64,000 nucleotides of DNA, taken from Acholoe squamosa. Taxonomy: Eukaryota > Annelida > Polychaeta > Phyllodocida > Polynoidae. Positions within the stretch are counted from its first letter, which is position 1. Each line of letters begins with the position of its first letter. Positions 13,301 to 24,775 of the stretch are shown here, one piece after another. Position numbers and translations under genes: made by a program. The notes beneath the pieces are model-generated. The model was not told where the DNA came from, ran no database searches, and was given only the letters and a program-made list of their open reading frames with translations. The DNA lies in NCBI GenBank assembly GCA_949317995.1, contig OX439038.1, positions 32,944,613 to 33,008,612 of the forward strand, in the 5' to 3' direction.

Positions 13301-14768
13301 GCTGGCAACGTCAGAGGGATGCTCATCCCAAGGGTAGACGTGGAAGGAGAGAGGGGCGAGGGGTTTAGAGAAGGCAGTCGCCACCTTACACAGACACCCC
13401 ACACATGCCGCACACAGAGGAGGCGAGGTGGGCGGGAGGCTGGTGTAAAGAGGGTGGGTGGGATGAGACAGAAAGGCATGCTATTCAGGTGCTGGGAGGG
13501 TGGGGTGATGCTCCTTGCCTCTCACCCTACAGGAGACACACGGCGTCTGTCTGCAGACGCCTGCCTCCGGTATGACAATGAGGCCTACCCGGGGTGATCG
13601 TGATCTAATTCCTGATCCCACGACCTCCACAACAGCTGCTTCTCACCCCCCCCCTCCTCCAGCCCCTGTCTGTGCTTCCTACCACTACTACTACATGCTC
13701 GGTGCTAGAGGCTCTCTGCTCACTACATGAGAGGATCTGCTAGCCTATTGAAGTCATGTGTATCCCTTCGACGCCGTGACTGTTCAGACAGGTCTACTCT
13801 CACGGCCTCACACAGTAATATTATATATCAGGATGGTATGGCCCATTCGGGTGTCAAAGCCAAGGCTGAGTCGTCCTGCCAGTTACAACCATTGTAGACG
13901 TGACTGACGCAGGTTGCAGCACAGACTGCAATTGCCTCAGCTTGGGTCGCCACCAACGGGCAAGTGAGGTCGTCTATTATGTCCGATGGGATTTTGATGA
14001 GCGTGATTCACCCGGGTTAGTTGGTAGGCTGGAACCTGTTGGTCTCGGTGCATGCGGGGGGAGGACGAGTGACAAGGGACAGGGGACTGGCATAGGGACA
14101 AGAATAAGGATGGCGATTTGGAGGGTAGAGCGGGGGGGGGGGGAGATGGAGGGAATGATGACAAGAAGTAATTGGGAAGGGGAAGAATAGGGATAAGTGG
14201 GTTAAATATCTTTGAATGCGAGCTACGCAACTCCGAGAGCCATGAGGAAAGGGACTGACCAAGTGGTGAGAGGTAGGGCTATGGAGGCTACAGATATAGG
14301 GGTTTGATGGGGTGGTTTGCTTGTAGATGGGAAGCAGAGTGGTGGTGGTGTGGTGGTGGTGGTGTGGGGTGACTGGGACCATCACATCGCCCATGTAGGA
14401 CGACGTGGCCTTCAGGGCAAAAGCAGCGATTGTAGGATCGATGTGAGTGGGGTTGGGTAATGGTGGTTGGTGAGGAGGGGCTGGAGGAGCTGCGGGTGAG
14501 TGGGGGGGGGGGGGCGGGTACTGGAGGAGGCTGGTGGTAGGCGGCTCTATCAGCCACTGCCTTCAGATGTAGAGGCGACACGAGGGGCTTTAGATAGGTA
14601 GAGCTGATCTAGGCGAACGAGGAAAAACAGAACAGAAAAAAATATAGACTACAGAAGAGACACGAGGATGGAGGGAAACAGACTGGCTTGTAGGGACTAC
14701 GAACGTAGGGACAGTCAAACTTCATTCAGGGTGAAACCGGTAGTGAATTGGTGATGTAAAGACTGGTA
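10398..14768. other. GC-rich, low-complexity region without a confirmed gene
   Basis: GC content rises between about 11100 and 14600, with many GGT/CCA runs (14335-14375) and CpG dinucleotides. Open frames are numerous on both strands because stop codons are rare in such sequence. A minus-strand frame at about 11400-11630 encodes a Pro/His-rich stretch after a good acceptor (CCTGCAG at its 5' side) but ends in a poor donor. A short plus-strand segment 11123-11168 has AG/GT borders. Neither is strong enough to call. The region may hold exons or 5' untranslated sequence of the minus-strand gene suggested by 10269-10397 and 17877-17934. Confidence 0.35.
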
Positions 14769-15845
14769 CACTGCAATAAAGGTGTTTAGATCCTAAACAC
14801 AATTCTAAACATAATCTTGCAACGTTTTTGTAAACACAATATCCTCCTAAACACATGTTACGTGTTTAGAAAAATGACATGTTTAGCTATAATGTGTTTA
14901 CATTATAAAGTGTTTAGGTTCATTTTCTTTTACTATTTGAGGAATTCACTTCGATATTGGTATTTGTCTTTAAATTTAGAGTTTTGTGTTTAGGAATTGG
15001 CTTGTGAATGCATTTAGGTTGAGGACGCAATTTCTGTCATGCCCACATTCTGATAGGGATCAATACTTGTTAGTCTACAAGGCCAATTATCTGTCCTCGT
15101 ATTTCATCCACTTTGTATTGAATCAAAATCACATCAATGTCAGGCACTCACTGTCAAATACAACAGAGAGACAGGGAGTACAGTCATGTCTCTATAAACC
15201 GGCCACCTTCGTTTTAGATAAAATTTGGCTGGTTCCTGAATCGGCTGGTTCTCTGAATCATGAATTTAATATAATTCAATAGTTTTAATCAAATCTGTTT
15301 GGTGGTATAGGTGGCTGGTAAGTGAATCAACCGACCTATTGAAGACCGATATATCGAGACTTGACTGTATTTAGCTTCATGGATTCTTGTAATTCACAAA
15401 ACGGGTGTATACGCACTGGCTGCTTCCTCATGGTACACAGATAGCAATGATACACAGTTTAATTGCATTATCCTCTATTGGTAAAATTGTGTATATATTA
15501 AATTGTGTGAAACTGCAATTTAGGAGAATACTGCAACCTATTATGACCTAGCAATAGCAGATGATTGCATGTAGAAAGTCCATTATAGCATACAGCTGCC
15601 ATCTGATGGATATTTTATATCTAAACACCTAGAAATATAAATGTTTAAAAGCTAAACACCTACTTTTCCGTCCATTTAAATTCTAAACATAGAAACATGT
15701 TCTGCACAACTGTTTAGGTGTTTAGAATTTATATGTTTAAATCCTAAACACATGGTGACCTAAACAACTGATGAACCAAAATGTTTAGTTTTTAAACGTG
15801 TTTAGACCTAAACATGTTTAAAACCTAAACATCATTTTTGCAGTG
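14769..15845. mobile_element. Foldback-like element with TGTTTAG/CTAAACA palindrome arrays
   Basis: The ends are inverted copies: CACTGCAATAAAGGTGTTTAG on the left and its counterpart ending TTTTTGCAGTG on the right. TA lies immediately outside both ends (14767-14768, 15846-15847). Both arms (14780-14925 and 15610-15838) consist of many TGTTTAG and CTAAACA motifs, often paired as small palindromes. There is no transposase. A TA-flanked MITE is inserted at 15181-15367, so this element is the older of the two. Confidence 0.7.
15181..15367 (+). mobile_element. 187-bp TA-flanked MITE (Tc1/mariner/pogo-like), copy 1
   Basis: It begins CAGTCATGTCTCTATAAACC and ends GATATATCGAGACTTGACTG. The ends are inverted repeats of each other and TA duplicates flank both sides. 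A second copy is at 22060-22230. TA targets and CAGT-type ends with a CTCGATATA-like core fit non-autonomous Tc1/mariner/pogo derivatives. Confidence 0.75.
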
Positions 15846-15996
15846 TAGAAGAGGGAGTGCTAGAAGAAAATGGATAGGAAAAGGGAATGTGTTAAGAGAA
15901 TGTGTTGATATAGGCAATATATGAGTGAGGAATGTGTCCTCAAAAGGAGGCAATATTTTCTGTATGTGGTATGTGTCATGTGTAAAGCCATTGGTG

Positions 15997-17370
15997 AGGA
16001 GTGACTGACCGAACACCCTGTGTATGTGGTATAAGGGTGACTGACCGTGCACCATGTGCCTGTGGTATAAGGGTGAATGATCAAGCACCCTGTGTCTGTG
16101 GTATAAGGGTGAATGATCGAGCACCCTGTGTCTGTGGTATAAGGGTGACTGATCGAGCACCCTGTGTCTGTGGTATAAGGGTGACTGACCGATCACCCTG
16201 TGTATGTGGTATAAGGGTGACTGATCGAGCACCCTGTGTCTGTGGTATAAGGGTGACTGATCGAGCACCCTGTGTCTGTGGTATAAGGGTGAATGATCGA
16301 GCACCCTGTGTCTGTGGTATGAGGGTGACTGACCGCGCACCATGTGCCTGTGGTATAAGGGTGACTGATCGAGCACCCTGTGTCTGTGGTATAAGGGTGA
16401 ATGATCAAGCACCCTGTGCCTGTGGTATAAGGGTGACTGACCACGCACCATGTGCCTGTGGTATAAGGGTGACTGACCCAGCACCCTGTGTCTGTGGTAT
16501 AAAGGTGAATGATCAAGCACCCTGTGTATGTGGTATAAGGGTGACAGACCACGCACCATGTGTATGTGGTATAAGGGTGACTGACCACGCACCATGTGTA
16601 TGTGGTATAAGGGTGACAGACCACGCACCATGTGTATGTGGTATAAGGGTGACTGACCACGCACCATGTGCCTGTGGTATAAGGGTGACTGACCCAGCAC
16701 CCTGTGCCTGCGGTATAAGGGTGACTGATCGAGCACCCTGTGTCTGTGGTATAAGGGTGAATGATCGAGCACCCTGTGTCTGTGGTATAAGGGTGACTGA
16801 TGGAGCACCCTGTGCCTGTGGTATAAGGGTGACTGACGGAGCACCCTGTGCCTGTGGCATAAGGGTGACTGACGGAGCACCCTGTGCCTGTGGTATAAGG
16901 GTGACTGACCCAGCACCCTGTGCCTGTGGTATAAGGGTGACTGACCGATCACCCTGTGCCTGTGGTATAAGGGTGACTGACCCAGCACCCTGTGCCTGTG
17001 GTATAAGGGTGACTGATCGAGCACCCTGTGTCTGTGGTATAAGGGTGAATGATCGAGCACCATGTGTCTGTGGTATAAGGGTGACTGACCGATCACCCTG
17101 TGTCTGCGGTATAAGGGTGACTGATCGAGCACCCTGTGCCTGTGGTATCAGGGTGACTGATGGAGCACCCTGTGCCTGTGGTATAAGGGTGACTGACGGA
17201 GCACCATGTGCCTGTGGCATAAGGGTGACTGATCGAGCACCCTGTGTCTGTGGTATAAGGGTGACTGACGGAGCACCCTGTGCCTGTGGTATCAGGGTGA
17301 CTGATGGAGCACCCTGTGCCTGTGGTATCAGGGTGACTGACCGACCATGCTGTCTCTGTGGTATAAGGGT
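15997..17370. repeat. 36-bp minisatellite, about 38 units, open in several frames
   Basis: Units close to GTGACTGATCGAGCACCCTG plus TGTCTGTGGTATAAGG repeat without indels. Because 36 is divisible by three and the unit lacks stops in several frames, long open frames exist on both strands (466 codons on plus, over 400 on minus). The plus frame gives a 12-residue repeat with an invariant CxC (PCVCGIRVTD-like). It has no ATG at its 5' end: a TGA lies just upstream of a GTG, and the first in-frame ATG is near 16319. I treat it as non-coding. Confidence 0.85.
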
Positions 17371-17399
17371 GACCAAGCATGCTGTGGGATCAGACCGCT

Positions 17400-17876
17400 A
17401 ATGGTTAGATCGCCCAGGGTCTATAATGACTGTCATGTATTGGTACATCACCCCTAGGGAGGCCTCGTGTGAAGACCCCAGTCCTGGTATCGCGCTCACC
17501 ACCCAGCCCCTGCAGGTCATTCGTGAAGACGGGTTGACAAAACTGACAATGACCAGCAGCCATTATTTCAGATGTTTACATTTTGAGCTTGATTGCTTTG
17601 CTTTGGCCTTGTATGGTGATGTTTACAGTCCAACATAGACAGCTGGGTATTGGAACTAGACAACTGGTGAAACCTTAGAGGGTAATGGCTTCAAGATTTG
17701 TGAAGTAGAGCTAGTTGACAGATTGGTAAAGGCTAGGCGCTACAACTGTGTGGTCTGATTGATTGGTGAAGTCTGAAGGGTAAGTCTACATGGCCGAAGG
17801 AGTTTAGAGGTTAAAGGCCAGGAGAGCTGGGTAATAGTACTTGGTTGCCACTTGGTGAGACAGTGAGAGTACTTAC
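17400..17876. other. Non-coding stretch after the 36-bp array
   Basis: Contains several GGTGAA/TTGG-type short motifs but no coding frame or repeat boundary. It would be intron if the adjacent exon call is right. Confidence 0.35.
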
Positions 17877-17934
17877 CATATGCAGCAGGCGGCGGGGGCA
17901 GGGTGTGGTGACTGATGGTGTTTGTGACGGGCGG
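17877..17934 (-). CDS. Candidate coding exon with strong donor
   Basis: On the minus strand the sequence CATATG is followed by GTAAGTACT, a near-perfect 5' splice site. Using the acceptor after GAGCAGCTCAG, the 58-nt exon encodes PPVTNTISHHTLPPPPAAY and ends in phase 1. Joined to the phase-1 start of the exon at 10397, it would continue without a stop. An alternative acceptor after ATTACAG (exon 17877-17984) gives a different 36-residue open frame, rich in Ser, Thr and Pro, that begins and ends in phase 0. The pyrimidine tract is weak for both acceptors. The protein family is not recognised. Confidence 0.35.
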
Positions 17935-17984
17935 CTGAGCTGCTCAGTGGGCTGTGAGCTGCTCACTTTTCTGCCTGTCCCTCC

Positions 17985-20120
17985 CTGTAATACCCCATTG
18001 TACATCAAGACATCAGCTACTAACTTAACACTGACCATAGCCTTACATATATAAAGGGGCCTAATATCCATTCTGTTATTCTGCCTCACACAGTTCAGCG
18101 TCCATTCACGTGATGTGCCTAACACTTTTGCATCTATTCGGGGAGATACCAGAAATGTTAGTATTTCCCTAGCTGTTGGCAACAGTCTTACATGTCTAGT
18201 ACATCGTTGTGCTATATTATGCCATTCCAAATAGATACTCGCATGGATTACACTGATATTCTTACAGCACAAGTTCACGTTTTAGAGAGCCGTGAAGATA
18301 TACACTGTTAAGTACAGTGATACACTTTTAAACATAGTGAGTAGTACAGGGAATTGCAATTATCACAAAGTTATTGAAGTGACCTCATGTCGGCCTCATG
18401 TATGCCCCCAGTCCGCATATGACGTGTCCTGATGGGATGGAGTTGACCTTGTGATTAGACGTAACCTCCAGTTTCACCCTATATAACAGTGTCCATCCCC
18501 TGAAGGTCATCAGTCCATCTCTACTATGGCCCTTGACCTTTTCTCAGTGCCTATCCTGGCAGTGCCCTTATATATGTGTACTATATGTGAAAGGCCTGGT
18601 AATACAGGATGCGGTCCCCTGCAGTGTATAAATCAATAGGCGATAACACGTTGCAGCCCCAATCCCCTCGTTTCCCCATCTAACCATGCTTTTTATCTTA
18701 TCACTGCCTTCTTTAATTGTGCCAGAGGATCAGCCCCGGAGGCCTCAAAGAATGATCACCATGACAGTAGTTCCCGCGGCTGAGTGTAGGGGGTGCTGCA
18801 GGGGTCGGGGCATGCGATGCCCCCCTAGTGGGGACAGGATTAATTACGATAAGGAGGGCGTTGGGAAAGAGAGACGCTGCATATTTACACCTCAACCTTC
18901 TTTTGGCGGGAGTGGTGCTGCTTGGTGGTGCTCCTAGTGGTGCTGTAGGCATGTGGTGAAGGTGGTGGTCTTAACAGCAGTATATGGGTAAAAGGAAAGC
19001 TACAACTCCATGGCGACATTACTAGCTGAGAAAAAGAGAACTGCTATTTAAGTGGGTATTTTCCGGGGTATTTTCTGTGGTTCCCTAGACCAGCATGTCA
19101 GGATTAAGCTAGGAATAATGTAGCACTTGGCTTTACCGGGGTACAAGATGGCTGCTTATATGGGGTTACCCCTACTATAGAGCGGCGGCGGCGGTGCCAA
19201 CCGAGTCGGGCGTAAGCTGGTATCCGGCACAACGCGATAAGCCGCACCCAGTCGGCCCAGCTAATCAGTTATCATCGCCAGCAACCAGCGACTACTCCCA
19301 CCCCTTCCCACCATGCACTACGATCGATCCCCACTACCCGCACGGCGCACGTGGGTAGGCACATCCGTCACGCCAGCCCGTGGGAGGATGGTGAACTAGG
19401 ACCGTCGGCGTCTGGCCATAAAGAGGCCACGCGACCTTCACCTGGGGCAGGGGTCAGTGCAGGGGTCAGGGAGGGCAGTGTCGTGTAGTCCCAGCACGCC
19501 TGGAGCCAAACACCGCACCTCTAGGAGGGTAGTCAGGTCTGGTCTCCATATAAATATATGGGACGTGCAGATAGGAATACATGTACTGATGAAGTCAACG
19601 TAATTACATTACAGCAGGTTCTGTTAGCTTATTCCTTAGCTATAAAGGGCCTATAGGTTGAGAAACACTATTCATGTAGTTAAAATTGGATAAAAGCAAA
19701 GGAGCCTGCCATTAGATCAACTTACTTCTGGATGCTTAACGATGAGCTTTACACATACAAAGGGTCAATACAAAAGCAGGGTGTTTAATGACTTAAATTA
19801 CCCAACAGGTACCCTGGGAGACCCGCTCTCCCACAAATACCTGTCAACTTCTACCTGTGTGACCACTTTTAATCCTTCATTTTGTTGGCTTAATGTTGAA
19901 TTTCAATCTCATTGAGTCTGTTACATGAGCCTTAATTCCTGCCAATCACATTAACTAGGCGGCTGTGTCTCATGTGGACCTTGTTCAAAATGGGTTAGGT
20001 ATTCTCCAAAACTCTCGCAACCGAATCTGTGGAACGTTTAGAAATGTAACTCATCTGTGTCTCATCTGAGAGCTGTATCTTGGGTTAAATTACAGTGTTA
20101 CAACGTGCATGGGTAGCCAG
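17985..20120. other. Non-coding region with a CpG-rich block
   Basis: Nothing coding was identified. The block at about 19170-19440 is clearly richer in CpG than its surroundings (CGGCGGCGGCGG, several CGCG and CACGTG-like sites). It could be a promoter, a 5' untranslated exon or a conserved regulatory element. GATA-like and E-box-like words are present but unremarkable in number. Confidence 0.35.
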
Positions 20121-20124
20121 AGAG

Positions 20125-20850
20125 CCAATAATTTCATATGCTCTATACGAGGTGCCTGGTGAAAGCGTCACTTTCCTATGCTACTTACGATGGAGCCTGG
20201 TGATAGGGTCACATTCCCTTACTACTTACGATGAACCTTGGTGATAGGGTCACCTTCCTATACTATTTACAATGAACCTTGGTGATATCGTGACTTACTA
20301 TGCTACTTATAATGGAGCCTGGTGATAGGGTCAGTTTTTTTTATGCTACTTAAAAAGGAGCCTGGTGATAGGGTCACCTTCCTGTACTATTTACAATAAA
20401 CCTTGGTGATATCGTGACTTACTATGCTACTTACAATGGAGCCTGGTGATAGGGTCACCTTCCTGTACTACTTACAATGGAGCCTGATGATAGCGTCACA
20501 ATCTTAAGCTATTTACTATGGTGCCTGGTGATAAGGTCACTTTCCTATGCTTACTTACAATGACGTATAATGGAGCCTGGTGATAGGGTCACCTTTCTAT
20601 ACTACTTACAAATGAACCTTGGTGATGTTGTCATTTTCTCATGCTACTTACAAAGGAGCCTGGGGATAGGGTCATTTTTCCATGCTACATACGATGGTGC
20701 CTGGTGATGGGGTCACCTTCCCATACTACTTACAAATAAGCAATTGAAGTCACTTACTATGGTACTTACGGTTTGCCTGGTGATAGGGTCAATTTCCTAT
20801 GCTACTTACAAGAGTCTGGTGATAGCGTCACTTTCCAGTGATAGCTACTC
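20125..20850. repeat. Degenerate ~43-bp minisatellite, main block
   Basis: About 16 units of the type CTACTTACAATGGAGCC plus TGGTGATAGGGTCAC plus TTTCCTATG are recognisable, with substitutions and small indels. Remnants of the same array reappear at 21485-21665 and 21958-22058. They are separated by inserted elements, which shows that the array was once continuous and longer. Confidence 0.85.
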
Positions 20851-21062
20851 TTCCTTATAATATAACTTCAACAATAACCATATATGTGATTGATTTTGGG
20901 TGACGGGGGGTGGGGGTCCTGTGACTACGATTAGGTTAAAGTAGAGGCCTACTCGATTGCATTGTAATTGACCAGGAAGCACCAATTCTAAATGGGTTGA
21001 CAACTATCAGCCAAGGTCTTAAACCATACCCACTAAGTGTGGAAAATAATTTTAAGGCTTAA

Positions 21063-21459
21063 TGCCCGGGGGGGGGGCACTGACTCTTTGATTGGTGGTA
21101 CCAACTGCGAAACTACAGCCCCCCTTTTTTGCAATTTCACAGCCCCTTAAAAGAAGCTTTAATTTTCACAGCCCCTCTTTTTTGAAGAAGTTTGATAACA
21201 GCCCCCCTTTTTCGGGCGTTCCTCCATGGAATTAAGGTTCTATGTCAATAATACTCAGGAATTTCACAGCCCTACATGAAATATTCAATTTATTTCCTTT
21301 CCATGCAAGGTATAACAGTTATTAATAGCCCCCTTATATCAAATGCAATTCAATCAACAGCCCCCCTTTTTTCTCCTCGCCGCGTGTCAACAGCCACCGC
21401 TCCGTGGGGTCGGGACCACAGTTGGTACCCAAACCGAGGCCCAGTGCCCCCCTCGGGGC
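21063..21459 (+). mobile_element. TTAA-flanked MITE with CCCCCTTTTT repeats, copy 1
   Basis: The ends are inverted: a G-run followed by GCACTG and GGTACCAACTG on the left, and the mirror sequence on the right, with TTAA at 21059-21062 and 21460-21463. The interior has several CAGCCCCCCTTTTT blocks. A second, inverted-orientation copy is at 50535-50925. It lies within the broken ~43-bp array. Confidence 0.7.
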
Positions 21460-21484
21460 TTAATGTCAGCTTTCATGCCTGATA

Positions 21485-21665
21485 ACGAGGTTAGTTTTCT
21501 ATACTACTTACAGCAATGTCTGGTAAAAATGTTTATTTGCTACACGACTAAGAGCAATACCTGGTAAAAACGTTTATTTGCTACACTACTGGTGCCAGTG
21601 ATGAAAAGGTTAATTTGCTATACTACTTACAGTAATGCCTGGTGAAAAGGTTGATTATCAATACT
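21485..21665. repeat. Second block of the ~43-bp minisatellite
   Basis: Four diverged units with TACTTACAGCAATGCCTGG and GGTAAAAATGTTTATTTGCTA resemble the main array. They are cut off from it by the preceding MITE. Confidence 0.6.
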
Positions 21666-21666
21666 A

Positions 21667-21957
21667 CCATAATCTCCCGCGTATAAGACGCAGTGCGCGT
21701 ATAAGACGCACCTAGAGTTTTGGAAAATTCTCAAAAAAATGAAAAATTCATAACTTTGGTTCTACTGAGTGAATTTTCAAAATTTAAAAACCTGTGTGTA
21801 GCTTGGGCCCCCTGGACCCCCCCTGGGCCCCCTTATGCCCTATTATGACAATTATGGCATGTAACATATCAAAAGAAAGGTCTTGGTGTCCCCCTTGTGG
21901 ATCCAAGGAGAACTAAAAACCCTCGTATAAGACGCGTCTTATACGCGGAGATTACGG
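21667..21957. mobile_element. TA-flanked MITE with GCGTATAAG ends, copy 1
   Basis: It starts CCATAATCTCCCGCGTATAA and ends TTATACGCGGAGATTACGG, an inverted pair, with TA at 21665-21666 and 21958-21959. The word CGTATAAGACGC is repeated inside each end. A related copy is at 47107-47348, and degenerate relatives are suggested near 27908-28210 and 39115-39225. Confidence 0.75.
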
Positions 21958-22059
21958 TACTTACAGAAATTGCTAGTGACAAGGCTACCGATAGTCTCCT
22001 ATACATTTGTACTACATGTACTTAGAGCAATGCCCATTTACAGGATTAGTTTCCTACTA

Positions 22060-22230
22060 CAGTGGCCACCCTAGTTTTAGGTAAATTTTGGCTGGTTCCT
22101 GAATCGGCCAGTTTTCTGAATCATGATTCCAATAGCACTCAATGGCTCTAATCAAATCTATAAGGACTGATTGGTGGCTGATAAGTGAATCCAACGGCTT
22201 ATTGAAGACCGATATATCGAGACTTGACTG
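22060..22230 (+). mobile_element. TA-flanked MITE (Tc1/mariner/pogo-like), copy 2
   Basis: It matches 15181-15367 over most of its length (TTTTGGCTGGTTCCTGAATC and the CGAGACTTGACTG end) but has lost about 16 bp just inside the left end. TA flanks both sides (22058-22059, 22231-22232). It is the third element inserted in the ~43-bp array zone. Confidence 0.75.
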
Positions 22231-22239
22231 TATATGATT

Positions 22240-24770
22240 GCATTTTTGAAAATCTTCTACAAGAAAAGTAGCTGGAGAAATGGCCAAACTGAGCAATACC
22301 GCAACACTACTGACCTACTGTGACAATTTTCACATCAAGTTTAAACACATGCCAACAATATTTCTGACATCCACTGCCCCCCCCCCCCTACACCCTCCCC
22401 CTGGGCATTCAGTCCTATGGAATTCAATATTCACGCCAGGCGCCAGGAATGGTTTCTGATCTGGGAATGATATAAATTGTGACAGATAATGGAGATTAGG
22501 TGTGAGGTGTATCAGGGTTGGGTAGAAGGGGAGGGGCGGTAGAGGTTGCTGTGTACAAAATCCTCTACCCATGTTAAGGCCGTGTGTCATTTATCTCTCA
22601 TGTGGCGCCATGCTGGCAGTAGTACTAGCAGCAGGGTACAGGCGATGTCACCGGGCCCTTTGCAAGTTCCCAGACGAGCAGCTTCCGCCTGATACTGATA
22701 AAACCAAAGGACTGGAAGTGCAAGCCACACTGTGGTAGCATGGTCTACATAGGGGGACAAAATGGCATCTTACACAGTGTGACTAGCTATATAAAGCAAT
22801 ATACCGGTAGTCCTCTCCCCCATAGGTACCCAACCTCACCCACCCCCTACCCAGGGGGCATGCGCATTGATCCACGCGTGCCGCCTGCATTAGCACATCA
22901 CACGATAGGTGGCGCGCCGCACAATCACAGGGTCAAGGTCACATGGTCCTGGGGTCACAGGTTCAGGAGGGTCAATGCCGCAGGGTTCACCACATCAAAG
23001 GGGTAGTGGGGCACACGGGGGGCACTTTGTCGTGGGGAAAGGCGCGAAAAGGGAGTATGAAGGGATGGGAGTAGGGCGAATAAAAGGGTACGGTGTTTTG
23101 TAGGAGAGTAGGGGATAAGAGGAGGGGTGATTGGGGTTGGGAAAGAACAATAGGGGATCGCGGGTTGAACCCCTCTGATTGCAGTATTACTCCATCTAAC
23201 CTATTGCTATCATTCACAGGGTTCTTCCCGAATTGAATTTGATTAAGACCTCCACCCACGTAATGACAAACCCAGCACTGTCTATTTAGCACGGAACTAC
23301 TCCCTTATCCCGGCTCGGCTGACGGGTATAGAGACAATCTAAATGACTAGGGAGTGGTTGGGTAAAACACGAGGGGAGTTCTTATAATGTCCCTAGGCAA
23401 AAAGTGCTCAGCACTCCCTGAGCGTGGCCGCTATAAAAGGCCAGGCGCCACTGAGCCGACTAATGACTGAGAGCAGCTCCCAGAGCAGCTCAGCACCCCC
23501 TCTGGTAGTAGACAGCCACACTACACCCCACCGCCCCTTGTCGTCTATTATCATGTTAACCAGCCCATGGACCAGGGGAGGAGTGTGTGTGTGTGTGTGT
23601 GGGGGGGGGGGGTCTTGAATTTGCCAATGCCTTGGCACGTACAACCAGAATGTTATACCTTGTTGAAATCCAATGCAGTGAGTGCCAGTTTTCCCGTCTA
23701 GCGTCTTGGAATCATCAAGTATGCCATCATTTCCAGCTGAACGTGCTTAGTGTGCGAATGCATTGTATTACAAAAGAAATGCTTGAAAATGATGGTTTTT
23801 TTTTTTGTTTTTTCCCCCCTTTTTTAATATGTGTCATGGATTACGAGTCTTACAAGAAAATCAGTCTGTTGTCATCAAATCAAATTCAAAGTGGCGAAGA
23901 GAAGACCTATTCAATACAGAGTATCCTCTCCAAAATGTGGCACCTTAAACCGTGGATAAAACATAGCAGCACCGTCCCCAACATATTCAGTCTCTCCCTC
24001 ACCGACAGATAATCAACATCTCCCACACACCAGCCTCCATCGGCGTCTCTAATTTGGGAAAACAAAAGGGAGGCCATGACAACCCGTAACCATGGTGATG
24101 GCAGTCTCCGTGCTGATGTGAGGAGGTGCTTCCTGCCCCCTGCAGTCACACTCTCTGCTCTAGGGGCTGCTTCTTTTTGTCTGGTGGTCAGGTCCATCCA
24201 TGCAAGGTTTTCATATCCTTTTGTGGTGATATTTTCGTACTTGGCTGAACAAAGCCATAAAAATGCCATTGGAACTGATAGCTTAATATGGGTTTCTGAT
24301 CCTGAAACCTGGGAAATATTTCCAACAAATTCGAACCACGGGCACTTTTTCCTTTGCAGAGCTCGGTTTTGTAATAGGCATTGAAGCACAATATTCATGT
24401 GAAATTGTGAATACTGCAATTCTATTGCTAAAAACCAAAGACATTAGTTGTTTGTTATGTGGGAATAGGCTAAGATGAAAAAGCTGACATGATTCGATCT
24501 ACATCCAGCCTCACTACACCCATCCTCTATAACATGTTTCAGTCGCTACCTAGTGGAAATGGGTGTAGCTCACAGCCTCAAGCCACTCACCTATAGTAAG
24601 CCCCTACTTATAGGAAGAACTTGGCTACAAGTACGCTTTACACCCTACTCACACTACAACACACAGCCACCCCTCCATACTCTACAATATTGCTCTATAT
24701 ATGTCTGTCTGTACGAAAGACGTGCATACGGAACCATACCCCACCCATATACACACACCTTGACTGGATT
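22240..24770. other. Non-coding region with promoter-like segments
   Basis: No confirmed exon. GC-rich, conserved-looking stretches occur at 22590-22760 and 22850-23050. At 23432-23438 a TATAAAA box sits in a GC-rich context (GCTATAAAAGGCCAGGCGCC) and would fit a plus-strand core promoter. A short frame at 24010-24087 after a pyrimidine-rich AG looks exon-like, but no donor or second exon was found. Confidence 0.3.
23432..23438 (+). promoter_or_regulatory. TATA box of a possible core promoter
   Basis: TATAAAA flanked by GC-rich sequence (GGCCGC before, GGCCAGGCGCC after) is the classical arrangement for a focused promoter. The sequence about 30 bp downstream (GACTAATGACTGAG) could hold a start site. 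No downstream coding exon supports it, so this is only a candidate. Confidence 0.25.
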
Positions 24771-24775
24771 CTTAA

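Noticed and set aside
15825-17401. Open frames of 287-466 codons on both strands
   Set aside because: All come from a 36-bp repeat lacking stops. The plus frame lacks an ATG start and is preceded at once by TGA. A gene on either strand is not supported.
20125-20850. CRISPR-like spaced repeats
   Set aside because: Units are contiguous and degenerate, with no unique spacers, and the genome is animal.
24010-24087. Possible plus-strand terminal exon after a pyrimidine-rich AG
   Set aside because: 26 codons before a stop with no upstream exon to join; it could be conserved non-coding sequence.
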